From JBJMQS01 sp045802605 (GTDB lineage: Bacteria > Planctomycetota > Planctomycetia > Gemmatales > Gemmataceae): 64,000 bases of DNA. Location of the stretch: NCBI GenBank assembly GCA_045802605.1, contig JBJMQS010000074.1, forward strand, positions 93,081 to 157,080, given 5' to 3'. The notes under the pieces were generated by a model. That model did not search any database. It was not told where the DNA came from and saw only the letters and a list, made by a program, of their open reading frames with translations. Below, one piece after another: positions 1-9,520 of this stretch. The position numbers and the translations under genes were made by a program. Position 1 is the stretch's first letter, and each line of letters begins with the position of its first letter.

Positions 1-645
1 ACGGTATGGGCCGGTGTCGCCAGCACGCTGCATGATCGTGTCGAGCAATTCCGCCCGGACCGCGGGCTCGGTGTCCATGGCCAACGCGGTTTGCGCTAGC
101 GTCGTCCCCGCGAGCCAGCGATCGGCGCTCGTGCCATCGAATGTGGCGAACGGCACCTCAAGCCGGCTCAGGAGTTCGCGCAACCGCGCGTCATCGACAA
201 GCGGAGATCCGTCGTGGCCAATTAAGCGCGCGACGGCAGCGTCGGCCTCTGTAAGCACCACGCCGCGACGCGATACGCGCAACATTTGGGTAATCGCGAA
301 TTCGTGCCGTTCGGGTGGTATTTGGCGTAACGCGTCAAACGCCACGACGACATCGAAATCGTTGGCATCGAGCACGAGTTCTTCGTGGGCATGATGAACA
401 ATTTCGACGCGATCGGTCTCGAACAAACTCGCAAAGCGCGAATCACCATCGGGCGTCAGGACCAAAAGGCGAACTCGGCCCGTCAGTCCGCGGCAGAGTT
501 TCTCGACGTGATTCGCCGCCTGTTGATATTTGTCCCATTGATCAAACGAAAGTTGGCCAGGCTCGAGTGGGTCAGCACGAAGGAGATTTGTGGCGCTGGC
601 GACTTTCGGCGCGGCGGCCGGGGCGGTGCGCAGTGCGGACGACAT
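1..645 (-). CDS. Methyltransferase-like protein, C-terminus cut by window edge
   Basis: An open frame of 215 codons runs from an ATG at 645 to base 1 without a stop, so the C-terminus lies outside the window. A good ribosome binding site (GGGAGG) lies 5 bases before the ATG. The middle of the protein (about residues 95-135) has FDVVVAFDALRQIPPE followed by MLRVSRRGVVLTE, which is the pattern of motifs after the SAM pocket in class I (methyltransferase type 11-like) enzymes that act on small molecules or glycans. The usual glycine-rich SAM loop is not clear: the corresponding stretch reads LLVLTPDGDSRF. The substrate cannot be read from the sequence. It could also be a non-catalytic Rossmann protein. 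Confidence 0.6.
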   Translation of the reverse strand, partial: MSSALRTAPAAAPKVASATNLLRADPLEPGQLSFDQWDKYQQAANHVEKLCRGLTGRVRLLVLTPDGDSRFASLFETDRVEIVHHAHEELVLDANDFDVVVAFDALRQIPPERHEFAITQMLRVSRRGVVLTEADAAVARLIGHDGSPLVDDARLRELLSRLEVPFATFDGTSADRWLAGTTLAQTALAMDTEPAVRAELLDTIMQRAGDTGPYR

Positions 646-735
646 TGAGGCCTCCCTGCCGAGATCTTGGGGCCCATCAAAGTAACGGAAATGCTTGCGA
701 AACGTCAAGTTAAGACTTATCGCCAGTCCTGTTAG

Positions 736-801
736 CCCGACGCCCCAGCGAGGGCGAACCCTGCAAGCGCTCGCAGGGTTCGCCCTCACTGGGGCGTCGG
801 G
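736..801. terminator. Long hairpin downstream of the symporter gene
   Basis: Two arms of 29 bases (736-764 and 773-801) pair with one mismatch around an 8-base loop. It lies 10 bases past the symporter stop and before the methyltransferase-like gene on the same strand. It has no clear U-tract, so it is either a strong mRNA 3' end hairpin or a palindromic repeat element used as one. Confidence 0.55.
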
Positions 802-810
802 GTAAAAGGA

Positions 811-2343
811 TCAATTTGCTGGGTTTGCTGGCTCATCCAGTGGTTTACCGGTCGCTGAATCGTCGAATTCGCCTTCCCAACGGGCCATGACGCAGGTCGC
901 CAGGCAATTGCCGATCAAGTTCACCGTCGTCCGCGCCATATCCATCAATTCGTCCACACCGAGGATCACGGCGACGGCTTCCAGCGGCAGGCCAAAGCTG
1001 GCGAGCGTACCGGACAGAATGACCAGCGATGCCCGAGGCACGGCCGCGACGCCTTTGCTCGTGATCATCAGTGTGATCATCATCCACACTTGTTGGCCGA
1101 ATGTCAGGTGCACATGGGCCGCTTGGGCTGCGAAGACCGAGGCCACCGCGAGATAAAGCGTGGTGCCGTCGAGATTGAATGAGTAACCGGTGGGCATGAC
1201 GAACGCCACGATGCGCTTGGGCACGCCGATCGATTGCATCGCCAACATGGCTTTCGGTAGCGCGGCTTCCGACGATGTCGTGGAAAAGGCGATGAGCGCG
1301 GGTTCCTTCACCGCGCGGGCAAATTTCTTCAACGGCACCCGGGTCAATAATGCCGTTGGCAACAACACAACTAAAAGGAAGACAACCAGCGCACCGTAAA
1401 GGGTCAGGATCAGGACTGCCAGATTTTTCAAAACCTCCAGGCCGGAATGCCCCACCGTGACGGCGATCGCCGCCCCGATGCCGATCGGCGCATAGTTCAT
1501 AACTAGGCCGGTAAATTTGAACATCACTTCCGCGAGCGCATCCAAGCCCGTGATGATTAACTCTTTCGGTCGGCCCTTCACCCGAGTAACCGCAACGCCG
1601 AACAAAATCGACCAGAAAACGATTTGCAGCACTTCGTTTTTGGCTGCGGCTTCAAACACACTTTCGGGGACGATGTGTTTGAGAAAATCATCCAAGCCTT
1701 GCGTAACCGCGGCGAGTTGTTCGCCCTCCTGTGACGGCGCGTTAAGTTTGACTCCGACGCCGGGTTTGGTGAGGTTCACTGCCGCGAGGCCAATGAATAG
1801 CGCCAATGTTGTAACGATTTCGAAATAGATCAGCGACTTCAGCGCCAAGCGGCCGACCCGTTTCATGTCATCGCCGTGTCCCGCAATGCCGATAACGAGC
1901 GTGGCAAAAATGAGCGGAGCGATCAGTGATTTGATCATCCGTAGAAAGATTGTTGAAAATGGCCTTAGGTCTCCTGCGCTCAATTTTGCGTATTCGACCC
2001 TTACCTTGTCGCCGCGCACAGGAGTGTTTTTGGCTGCCGAATTCGAATCTTGCCTTGCGACGGCCTTCAAGATCTTCAACGTGACCCGTTGGTCGGATGA
2101 GAGGTCAACTCCTTCCCAATAGCGGCTCGATTGCTCCTCGTTTTTCCGAAAACGGGTTTCACGCTTTAACTCCTCCGGCACGCCGCTGTCGCGGGTCACG
2201 ACCACCTCGGCTGCATCATCTGAAACCGATGTGACGATCCCCGACCAATGCGGATCCGGAAACACCGAGCCCACGAGGGTTCCAAGCACCATCGCGACGA
2301 TGATCCACTGAGTCAGGGAGAGTTTGCGCAAGAATGGGAGCAT
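811..2343 (-). CDS. Dicarboxylate/amino acid:cation symporter (DAACS, SLC1/DctA type)
   Basis: A 510-residue inner-membrane secondary transporter that would import C4-dicarboxylates or acidic amino acids with H+ or Na+. The family marks are all present: the serine-rich hairpin AFSTTSSEAALPKAM (about residues 350-365), the NLDGTTLYLA motif of TM7 (about 388-397) and VDELMDMARTTVNLIGN in TM8 (about 463-480), including the arginine that reads the substrate carboxylate. The aspartate that binds sodium in GltPh is Asn here, as in DctA-type members. It is about 80 residues longer than usual because a hydrophilic, charged segment (about residues 34-120) is inserted between TM1 and TM2, on the outer face. 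Single gene; no partner regulator nearby. Confidence 0.9.
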   Translation of the reverse strand: MLPFLRKLSLTQWIIVAMVLGTLVGSVFPDPHWSGIVTSVSDDAAEVVVTRDSGVPEELKRETRFRKNEEQSSRYWEGVDLSSDQRVTLKILKAVARQDSNSAAKNTPVRGDKVRVEYAKLSAGDLRPFSTIFLRMIKSLIAPLIFATLVIGIAGHGDDMKRVGRLALKSLIYFEIVTTLALFIGLAAVNLTKPGVGVKLNAPSQEGEQLAAVTQGLDDFLKHIVPESVFEAAAKNEVLQIVFWSILFGVAVTRVKGRPKELIITGLDALAEVMFKFTGLVMNYAPIGIGAAIAVTVGHSGLEVLKNLAVLILTLYGALVVFLLVVLLPTALLTRVPLKKFARAVKEPALIAFSTTSSEAALPKAMLAMQSIGVPKRIVAFVMPTGYSFNLDGTTLYLAVASVFAAQAAHVHLTFGQQVWMMITLMITSKGVAAVPRASLVILSGTLASFGLPLEAVAVILGVDELMDMARTTVNLIGNCLATCVMARWEGEFDDSATGKPLDEPANPAN

Positions 2344-2434
2344 AGGTCGGTCTCGGAATGATGAAGGAGCTGCGTTGCCGAAGATATGGATTGAGGCATT
2401 GAACGCCAGAAGTGTGTCATTCTGAGTGTCCGCT

Positions 2435-2500
2435 GTGTCATCCCGAGGCTTGGCGAGGGATCTGTTTGGGCAGATCCCTCGCCAAGCCTCGGGATGACAC
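2435..2500. repeat. Perfect 30-bp inverted repeat
   Basis: Arms 2435-2464 and 2471-2500 are perfect complements around a 6-base loop, in the space between the LRR gene and the symporter gene (both minus strand). It could end transcription of the LRR gene, but the perfect symmetry and length fit a mobile palindromic element as well. Nothing else recognisable lies in 2344-2557. Confidence 0.7.
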
Positions 2501-2557
2501 GATGGAGCGGAGGAACAATACTTGAAACTCGAAGTGACGTAAAAAACGCTTTTACCA

Positions 2558-3382
2558 CTACCCCGCCCGGGAGATTTGCTCGCGGCGATGTTCGCCGATT
2601 CGGGCAGAGCGACGGATCGGATTGCCTTCGAGTCGTAATTCTTCCAAGTTCGCCAGGTGTGGGGATCGCTTCAAGGAACGCATGCCGGCTGAGGTAATTT
2701 CGTTATTCGACAAATCCAGTTGCCGTAAATGTGTACGCGCTGGTGCGTTCGCTAGCGCATTTGCGCCAACATCTGTAATCAAATTGTTGCCCAGAGCGAG
2801 AATCCGCAGCCCGGGCAAGCGGCCCGACGCCGCGAGTGCCGTCGCGCCAAAGTCTGTGATCCCGTTGTTCGCCAAATCGAGGGCGACGAGATTGGGGAAG
2901 TCCTCGGCTTGGGCGATGGCGATGGCAATGGCGTCGCGGACCCACTCGAATCCGAGATAAAGCGATCGTACCCGCTGGCATTTCGAAGAGGCGACCAATC
3001 CGCGTACCAACTCCGCGTCCATGTACGAAGGCGGCGTGAGATGGATTCCCACCACCGACGGCAATTCAAGAATCTCGTGGTCATCGAGAAAATCGCGGAT
3101 GTTCAACGAGACTTCCAAGAACCCGCGATGAAACCAACCGCGATACAGTTGCTCGGCCAACGGTCCGAACCATTCTTCTTCATGCTCCGTTAGAAGAGCT
3201 CTTTCGCGCGCTCGGAGCGTATCTTGCTGCCGGTCGTCTGGATGGCCGTGCGCCAGTTCAGTTTGGATGCGGATGAACTCGCCGCGCGGATCGCCCCGCT
3301 CATCCAGATAGTCGGCGAAGATCAGTCGCGGAATGTCATCGTCGGGGTTCGCCCGGATCGCCGCGAGGAAAGAGTCGAACAT
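2558..3382 (-). CDS. TIGR02996-type repeat-companion domain protein with leucine-rich repeats
   Basis: A 274-residue protein. Residues 1-45 (NPDDDIPRLIFADYLDERGD and following GEFIRIQ) are the repeat-companion domain known mainly from Gemmata-like planctomycetes. From about residue 130 come ribonuclease-inhibitor-like leucine-rich repeats (LVALDLANNGITDFGATAL, LRILALGNNLITDVGANAL, LRQLDLSNNEITSAGMRSL), a protein-interaction surface. No signal peptide, so it is probably cytoplasmic. It starts 9 bases after the stop of the large surface protein gene and is likely co-transcribed. Its partner is unknown. Confidence 0.9.
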   Translation of the reverse strand: MFDSFLAAIRANPDDDIPRLIFADYLDERGDPRGEFIRIQTELAHGHPDDRQQDTLRARERALLTEHEEEWFGPLAEQLYRGWFHRGFLEVSLNIRDFLDDHEILELPSVVGIHLTPPSYMDAELVRGLVASSKCQRVRSLYLGFEWVRDAIAIAIAQAEDFPNLVALDLANNGITDFGATALAASGRLPGLRILALGNNLITDVGANALANAPARTHLRQLDLSNNEITSAGMRSLKRSPHLANLEELRLEGNPIRRSARIGEHRREQISRAG

Positions 3383-3391
3383 ATCCCTGAA

Positions 3392-6300
3392 TCACGTTCC
3401 AATGCGGTTGCGGAATTCCAGATAATCCACCTGATCGACAGTGTTGTCGTTGTTGTAGTCAAAAGTGAACGAGGGAAGCGTGAGCACATTCCGAAACATC
3501 AGATAGTCCGTCTGATCGACCGCATTGTCTCCGTTGCCGTCGCCAAACTTGCGGTAGAAGTTGAATTGGTAATCGCTCGTTCCGCCATCGGAGTTGCCGT
3601 CAAGATTGAGGCTGCCGTCCGTCACTTTGTTTGAGAGAACCTTCAGCGTGAATGTCCCGTCTAAGAGGGAGCCATTCACGAACTCCGGACTATTCAAGAA
3701 GTCGATCTGCACAACCGTCGGGCTCGTCGCCATTGCCGTGAGCGGCACGTTCTGCGGTGCGCCAGGACCGGAATTGCGCGTAACCGAGAATGCCTGGCTG
3801 GTGGGCAGAGGAATCGTCACCGCTTCCGTGAATGTTACCGTCAGTTGGTTGATGCGGGACCGTTGGACATTGCCATCGTTGACCCTCACCGACGCCACAC
3901 GCGGCGGATTGCTTAGCGTGATGCTCGAGTTCGCCGTGACATTGTCGCTTTCAACCGTCTCGCCAATCGCGTTCAGCGCATCGGTCTGCACCAGCACGTA
4001 ATACTTGCCGTCCGGCTGAGCGGGGTTCGTAGGTAGGTGGACCAGTTTGCTGCCGTTGTACGTGCCGGCCGGGTTCAACGTTGTCGATATCGTGGCATCG
4101 CCCAGGGCGATATCGGTGCCGTCCAGCACGGTATCTTGCGATAGCCAAACGCGATCGATCCACGAGCCACTCGCCGTGCCACCGGCATTGTTCTGCACCG
4201 TCCAGCCCACGCTGAGGTTTTGGCCGAAGTTTGCTGTCGCAGGCACGCCGGTGATGGTCGTGACATTCAGGTTCGGGAGCGTCACCGAGAGTTGATGCGC
4301 ATAAGCGGAGGGCATCGCATTCCCGGCCGCGTCGTTGATGCCAGGCCCGATCGTGATCGTGTAGCTACCCTGGCTGGCGAGCGGAGTGACATTGACCCGG
4401 AATTGGTTGGGACCGGTCTGCATGATTGAGGTGGCCCCGTAAGGACCCGCCGGGCCAACAACGCCCACATCGGCGATGGTGAAACTGCCACCGTTCATAG
4501 CTTCGCTGAATGTCACATCGACGTAGTTGACGACAGATACGGCGGCGGCCGGCACCACAGAGCTGATCGTCGGTTGATTCGGCGCGATGCCGGTCAACGT
4601 GACATTGGCCGAATTGTAAGTCGGCTGCAACTCAACGCTATTTTGTGTGAGCCCATAGTAATTCGCGAAGAAGCCACTGAGCGATCCAAACGTTACCGGC
4701 TGGTAGGTGTTGCTTAACACCGGAAGATGGCCGCTCATGAGGCTCACCGCCAGCGATCCGTCCAGAGTTGCCTGGCCCGTGACCGCAAGCCGGTCATAAA
4801 GATTGCTCGCTGTCCCACCCAGGCGGATGGCCAATTGGCCGGTGGCAGTCTGTGTGTAGTTGCCATTAATGGTGAGAAGGCCGGCGCCTGCGGTGGGCAT
4901 TTGCGGTTGAATCACGCCGGCATTGGTCACGTTCGCCTTGAGGGTTCCGAATCCCGTCGCAGTGACTGCCGATCCGAGACTGAGATTCGACAGGCTGAAT
5001 TTGCCCGTGTCATCAAAATTCAAGTTGAGTCGATCCAGGCTCAGCGAGGGCGCGGTCGTGAGGAGGCCGCTGCCGGTAACCGTGATCTGACCGGTCGTTG
5101 CCGTCGGATCAATGATGGTGGTCAGACCGCTCAAATCTAATTGGCTGTTCGTGCCGTTGACGAACAAGTCGCTCTTGCCAGCCGTGAGTTGCGTTAGCGC
5201 GGGCATCGAAAGAACGCCGCCGGAGGTCGCGCGGAGGAATGTCGTATTACTGGAATTGCCGCCAATGCTCGTGAGCGCGGGAAACTCCAGCCGGGCTCCG
5301 ATGCTAAATCCGCTGAAGGTGACGTCGCGGTCCGGTGCGGGGAAATTCGTGACCAGCGGAAACGTCGCGACAGCGCGCGATGCCGTGATCCCGACGGAAT
5401 TGAGCGTGGTCAAATTATTGAAGGTCACGGTCGGCACCGGAGAATTCCCGAGCCCGACTTGCATGTCCGCGTGCGAAAATGAAATCAATTGGTTGGTCGG
5501 GAAATCGGCCGCATTGCGAACGATCAAATTCACGCCGTTGAGCGTCGTCAAACTGCTGCTGACTTTGATGCTGCCCTGATAGCTGCTCAGATACGCCTTG
5601 TCGCCGACTGGTCCGGTCATGCTCGACAGCGCGTTAAAATTCATCGCGCCGCCGTTATCGCTGCGAAGCTCGATCTTCACGCCGTTTAGAGCGGTGACAT
5701 TCGGCACCGATACCGTGCCTCCGGTCATCGCGCGAAATCGCACGACGAACGACGATGGTGCCACCGTGGTCAAGCCACCCATGGTCAGCACGGACCCAGC
5801 ATCGGAGGCTTGGAAGTTCGGTTCCTCAGTTTCCGCGGCCGGAACCGTGGTCACGCCCGGCATCGAGATCACCGTGCCGTTATTTGCAAAGACGCTGGAG
5901 GAAGCGAACGTCGTTAATGCCGAAAACGTCGCAGTGCCGCCATAGCCATTGATGGAGCCATGCTTGAAGGAGGTCAAATTCGCGTATGGGAAGCCAGCGC
6001 TCGTATCGAACCAGAGGTAGTCATTGTCCAACTGTGTCAGAGACGCCGCCTGAATGACGCCTGAGTCTGATGAGTAAATTTGTGACAAGCCGTTATCGAG
6101 CTTGCTTAATGTTGGAACGGAGATCGTGCCATTGGTCGACGCGATGAATCGGTTGTTAAGAGTCGGTGAACCGAGGACCGAAGAAAGGTTTGGCATCGAC
6201 AATAACGAGCCGGCTCCATCGGCCCAGAATTGCGTATCGCCGGTCGTCGGAGCACTCAACGTGGTCAAGCCCGGCAAGGAAACGCTAGAGCCCGAGAAAG

Positions 6301-6664
6301 CCGATACGCTCGCCGACGCCAAAGACGTCGCGCCCGCTGCGGAAAAACTCCCGAGGTTTTGCACTTTCAACAACTTACCGGCAGACAAATTCAATGGACC
6401 ACTGTCGGTCAGTCCCACGCCATCGACGATCAGATCGTTATTGAGTGTGAGCTGAGCAACCGTCGCACCCGTGCCGGACAGGCTCACCGAACCGCTCGCC
6501 CCGCTGATAGTGACGCTATCACTGGATCCGGGGAGCTGATCATTCGACCAATTGGCCGCACTATTCCAGAGGAGATTGCCGGCCCCGCCGTCCCACGACA
6601 CAGCCGTGGGCGTGCACCGATCTTCAAGACTTTGAAGCCGCAATGGTAAAGTCGATCGGCGCAT
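3392..6664 (-). CDS. Large surface protein: LEDR motif, CARDB and Ig-like domains, dockerin-like C-terminus
   Basis: A 1090-residue predicted cell-surface protein. The ATG at 6664 is chosen over one 42 bases upstream because GAGGA lies 10 bases before it and the protein then begins MRRSTLPLRLQSLEDRCTPT, the basic stretch plus LEDRxTP motif seen in other genes here. Residues 20-690 are Ser/Thr/Gly-rich repeats (SxPxLTxLxxxxxx) that look like a beta-solenoid. Then come an Ig-like domain (about 700-800), a CARDB-like domain (about 810-920, with ESDN near the end), a second Ig-like domain starting VASVRVNDGNVQRS, and two EF-hand/dockerin-like loops (GDGNGDNAVDQTDYLMFRN and DYNNDNTVDQVDYLEFRN) that should bind calcium. 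Role unknown, probably adhesion or envelope structure. Confidence 0.85.
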   Translation of the reverse strand: MRRSTLPLRLQSLEDRCTPTAVSWDGGAGNLLWNSAANWSNDQLPGSSDSVTISGASGSVSLSGTGATVAQLTLNNDLIVDGVGLTDSGPLNLSAGKLLKVQNLGSFSAAGATSLASASVSAFSGSSVSLPGLTTLSAPTTGDTQFWADGAGSLLSMPNLSSVLGSPTLNNRFIASTNGTISVPTLSKLDNGLSQIYSSDSGVIQAASLTQLDNDYLWFDTSAGFPYANLTSFKHGSINGYGGTATFSALTTFASSSVFANNGTVISMPGVTTVPAAETEEPNFQASDAGSVLTMGGLTTVAPSSFVVRFRAMTGGTVSVPNVTALNGVKIELRSDNGGAMNFNALSSMTGPVGDKAYLSSYQGSIKVSSSLTTLNGVNLIVRNAADFPTNQLISFSHADMQVGLGNSPVPTVTFNNLTTLNSVGITASRAVATFPLVTNFPAPDRDVTFSGFSIGARLEFPALTSIGGNSSNTTFLRATSGGVLSMPALTQLTAGKSDLFVNGTNSQLDLSGLTTIIDPTATTGQITVTGSGLLTTAPSLSLDRLNLNFDDTGKFSLSNLSLGSAVTATGFGTLKANVTNAGVIQPQMPTAGAGLLTINGNYTQTATGQLAIRLGGTASNLYDRLAVTGQATLDGSLAVSLMSGHLPVLSNTYQPVTFGSLSGFFANYYGLTQNSVELQPTYNSANVTLTGIAPNQPTISSVVPAAAVSVVNYVDVTFSEAMNGGSFTIADVGVVGPAGPYGATSIMQTGPNQFRVNVTPLASQGSYTITIGPGINDAAGNAMPSAYAHQLSVTLPNLNVTTITGVPATANFGQNLSVGWTVQNNAGGTASGSWIDRVWLSQDTVLDGTDIALGDATISTTLNPAGTYNGSKLVHLPTNPAQPDGKYYVLVQTDALNAIGETVESDNVTANSSITLSNPPRVASVRVNDGNVQRSRINQLTVTFTEAVTIPLPTSQAFSVTRNSGPGAPQNVPLTAMATSPTVVQIDFLNSPEFVNGSLLDGTFTLKVLSNKVTDGSLNLDGNSDGGTSDYQFNFYRKFGDGNGDNAVDQTDYLMFRNVLTLPSFTFDYNNDNTVDQVDYLEFRNRIGT

Positions 6665-6679
6665 CAAACAAATCCTCAG

Positions 6680-6737
6680 GTAGGTCCGCCTACCCGGCGG
6701 AACCACGGCGCGGTTCTGCCTGGCAGGCGGAACCTAC
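6680..6737. repeat. Imperfect inverted repeat between yebC and the surface protein gene
   Basis: Arms 6680-6703 and 6713-6737 pair with a few mismatches. It sits just before the ribosome binding site of the LEDR surface protein and after yebC, so it may separate the two transcripts. The rest of 6738-6907 shows nothing. Confidence 0.5.
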
Positions 6738-6907
6738 GAGATTTCAGCTTTAAGAAATGGGCTCAGCTTTGGCGCGAGGTCAACGACCCATTGTACCGGC
6801 GAGGTCGTGACACCCAAACGCAACCCGGCAAAATCGATGGTTTGCTAGTGCCGCCGGCCTGAATATCCCGGCCGGCCGTCATAGTTTCAATGATTCTCGG
6901 ATCCGCT

Positions 6908-7648
6908 TTAAGCGCCCATCATTTCAGGAGTTAAGTCAGCATCGGTATAAACGTTTTGAACATCATCATGGTCGTCGAGAGCTTCCATCATCCGGACTAC
7001 TTTTTGCCCGGTTTCCACATCGACTTCTTTGGGAACCTTTGCAATCTGCGAAACCCCAGAATTCACTATCTTCAGGCCGGCTTTTTCGAGGCCCTCTTTT
7101 ACCTGGCTAAATGAAGTCGGGTCACAGGTAATTTCGCAACCCTCGTCAGTCATCTGCAGATCGTCGGCGCCGGCATCTAATGCAACGCCCATGAGCTGAT
7201 CCTCGGTCTGGCCGGCTGGATCAATTGAGAAAAGCCCCTTGCGATCGAACAAGAAGGCCACATTGCCGGCCGAGCCGAGTTTGCCGCCGGAGCGATCGAG
7301 GATCTTACGAATCTCGCCGGAGGTGCGAGCGCGATTGTCGGTCATCACTTCGATGAGCACGGCGGTGCCGCCCGGACCGAATCCTTCATAGGTGAGTTCT
7401 TCGATCGCCTCGCCGGCGAGTTCGCCGGTGCCTTTCTTCACGGCCCGTTCGATGTTCTCTTTGGGCATGGAGATAGCACGGGCCTTGTCCATGGCATAAC
7501 GCAGGCGAAGATTCATGACGGGGTCGCCGCCGCCATTGCGGGCCGCGATCATGATGAGCCGGCTGAATTTGCTCCAGACCTTGCCGCGCTTCGCATCGGC
7601 GATGCCTTTTTTGTGCTGGATGTTCGCCCAGTGCGAATGGCCTGCCAT
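6908..7648 (-). CDS. yebC: YebC/PmpR family regulator (TACO1 family)
   Basis: A 246-residue protein of full family length. The N-terminus MAGHSHWANIQHKKGIADAK is the family signature, followed by the conserved AMDKARAISMPKENIERAVKKG and the alpha/beta domains 2 and 3. Members bind DNA as regulators or act on the ribosome as translation factors; the sequence does not tell which applies here. It begins 2 bases after the stop of the TPR gene, so the two are co-transcribed and translationally coupled. YebC commonly neighbours ruvC, which is not present here. Confidence 0.95.
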   Translation of the reverse strand: MAGHSHWANIQHKKGIADAKRGKVWSKFSRLIMIAARNGGGDPVMNLRLRYAMDKARAISMPKENIERAVKKGTGELAGEAIEELTYEGFGPGGTAVLIEVMTDNRARTSGEIRKILDRSGGKLGSAGNVAFLFDRKGLFSIDPAGQTEDQLMGVALDAGADDLQMTDEGCEITCDPTSFSQVKEGLEKAGLKIVNSGVSQIAKVPKEVDVETGQKVVRMMEALDDHDDVQNVYTDADLTPEMMGA

Positions 7649-7650
7649 AA

Positions 7651-9405
7651 CTACTCCTTCAATCGCCGCTCTACTTCGGCGAGCTTCTGTTTTATGACCT
7701 CAGGGCGCCGATCATCGTGCCGCTGCCGTAACGTATGTGATCGCGCCAGTGCCTCGTTCCATTTCGCTTTCGCTTCCGGCAACTTGCCTTGGGCCCACAA
7801 CACATCACCCAGGTGGTCCCACAGAACCGCGCTGTGCCGGCCCAACGGTGTTGATAGCGCCCGTTCCAGTTCCACCCGAGCCGCGGTCAGTCGGCCCTGA
7901 CGATAAAACACCCAGCCCAAACTGTCGATATAAGCTGGGTTATCCCCGCCCGGCTCGCCATCCTCGTCAGTGTTTCCCAAAGCGAATCGGCAAAGCCGCT
8001 CCGCCTCGGCGAGATGGATGCCGCGCTCGGCCCAAAAGTACCCCAGATCATTATGCGCGGTGACGTTGTGCGGGTCGAGTTCCAGCACCCGTAGCAAGTG
8101 CGCTTCGACCACCGGGAAATCGCCCGCATGCTGCGCCAGCCGGGACAGGGTCATGCGAATATCGCATTCTTGCTTGAGTTCGTGAAACTCCGCCAGCGTC
8201 TCTCGGGCAATGTCGCGCATCTCGGTGTCCTTGCCGAACCAGGCCAGCGTGTCCATCAGGAAAATGCGTGTTTGCAGCATTTGTTCGGGCCTGGCCAACT
8301 GGGTGGCCAGTTTGGCTGCCTCAATGGCGTCTTTTTCACGGCCCAAATGCTTGAGTGCATCGGAGCGAAATTCGTGAAGACCGACCAAGGACAATTCCAT
8401 GGGCAAGCCGGGGGCGGGTTTGTCCTGAGCTTCGACTAATCGCCTGAGCACTCCATCCGCCTCACCATACTTGCCCAGCCAAAGATAGAGTCGGCCCAGC
8501 ACCAGCAAGCGATTCGAGCGTGGCCCGCGCGCCGGTGTGCGCAACAAGCGAATGGCGGTTTCGCACTGATCCGTGCGCTGGGCCATTTGGACAAGAATGT
8601 CTCCCGGGTAGAAGCCAGCACGTTCAAAATTGCGATCCATGATCGTGACCAATACGGGGATGATCGAAGCGCCTAACTCAGGCTCGCGTTCGAGTCCTGC
8701 GTATATCACGTTTCTGTCGATCGTCCGATCGCTCAAATCCGTCAACAACTGTTCCAGCGAGCGGGGTTGGTCAGCCCACATTCGAATCAGCGTTCGATAG
8801 GCGTCGGCGTTTCCGTGCGCGGCAACTAGTGGCCGCAGGCGCACTTCTGCCGAAGATGTTTGTCCAGCTTCTGCTTCCGCGGCCGCCAGCGCGACCTGCG
8901 CTCCGGGCTCTTTCGTTCGTTCCGCGTATCGCTTCAAGCGCGGCAACAAGTCCGCGGGCCGGCCGCAGCGCTCATAGAGCCGCGTGAGTTCCGGCACAAG
9001 CTTAAGATCGGGCGGCTCGCGGTCGAGCAGCGTCGCCACCACGCTGGTGTTGCCCGTGCGCTGGACCATTTCCCGGCGACATTGATCGGCTTTCTGAAAT
9101 TCCTTGCCGTGATCGAACAACGCAGCCGCCTTTTTCCAATGCTCCGCGGCCAGCGCCGGATCATCAAATTGAAGCAGTTTCGCCAGACCACGGTGCGCAT
9201 CCGGTATATTGCCCGCTTTGCGATACGCGCGAATCGCTTCGCTCTCCCGACCGGCTTGTTCGAAGGCATTGCCCAGCGCGAGCCAGGTCTTGACGTCGGT
9301 CGGATTGCGATCGAGTTGGGCTTGAAGTGATGAGATGTCCGGCGGCGCGGCGAAGACAACGCCGACATGAAAACTAACGACGATTAGTAAGGCAGAATGT
9401 CGCAC
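7651..9405 (-). CDS. Secreted TPR-repeat protein
   Basis: A 584-residue protein with a signal peptide (hydrophobic ALLIVVSFHVGVVFAAPP at residues 5-22) and tetratricopeptide repeats, clearest near residues 35-110 (WLALGNAFEQAGRESEAIRA) and 425-560 (NDLGYFWAERGIHLAEAERL, YIDSLGWVFYRQGRLTAARV, DHLGDVLWAQGKLPEAKAKW). It most likely lies in the periplasm and serves as a scaffold. The C-terminal PAYIDSLGWVFYRQG block is the typical end of bacterial secreted TPR proteins. It precedes yebC in one operon; a functional link is not evident. Confidence 0.85.
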   Translation of the reverse strand: MRHSALLIVVSFHVGVVFAAPPDISSLQAQLDRNPTDVKTWLALGNAFEQAGRESEAIRAYRKAGNIPDAHRGLAKLLQFDDPALAAEHWKKAAALFDHGKEFQKADQCRREMVQRTGNTSVVATLLDREPPDLKLVPELTRLYERCGRPADLLPRLKRYAERTKEPGAQVALAAAEAEAGQTSSAEVRLRPLVAAHGNADAYRTLIRMWADQPRSLEQLLTDLSDRTIDRNVIYAGLEREPELGASIIPVLVTIMDRNFERAGFYPGDILVQMAQRTDQCETAIRLLRTPARGPRSNRLLVLGRLYLWLGKYGEADGVLRRLVEAQDKPAPGLPMELSLVGLHEFRSDALKHLGREKDAIEAAKLATQLARPEQMLQTRIFLMDTLAWFGKDTEMRDIARETLAEFHELKQECDIRMTLSRLAQHAGDFPVVEAHLLRVLELDPHNVTAHNDLGYFWAERGIHLAEAERLCRFALGNTDEDGEPGGDNPAYIDSLGWVFYRQGRLTAARVELERALSTPLGRHSAVLWDHLGDVLWAQGKLPEAKAKWNEALARSHTLRQRHDDRRPEVIKQKLAEVERRLKE

Positions 9406-9445
9406 ACATGTAGGTTACAAGGTCTCACTGTGCACAAAACGTTAC

Positions 9446-9520
9446 GGTGGGGATAAACCCCACCGCTCTTTTATCTGCAAAATGTCTCCGTTTTAAGGAG
9501 CGGCGGGGTTTATCCCCGCC
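9446..9520. repeat. Palindromic element, family B, copy 1
   Basis: Arms 9446-9468 and 9498-9520 share the core GCGGGGTTTATCCCCGCC. A second copy with the same core is at 25362-25455. The TAA inside the right arm ends the reading frame of the PEP-CTERM tail (9510-9512). The remaining part of 9406-9509 holds no gene. Confidence 0.8.

Noticed and set aside
2313..2558. 81-residue frame across the 2435-2500 palindrome
   Set aside because: It reads through the inverted repeat (PRLGEGSAQTDPSPSLG is its translation) and overlaps the symporter start. No ribosome binding site.
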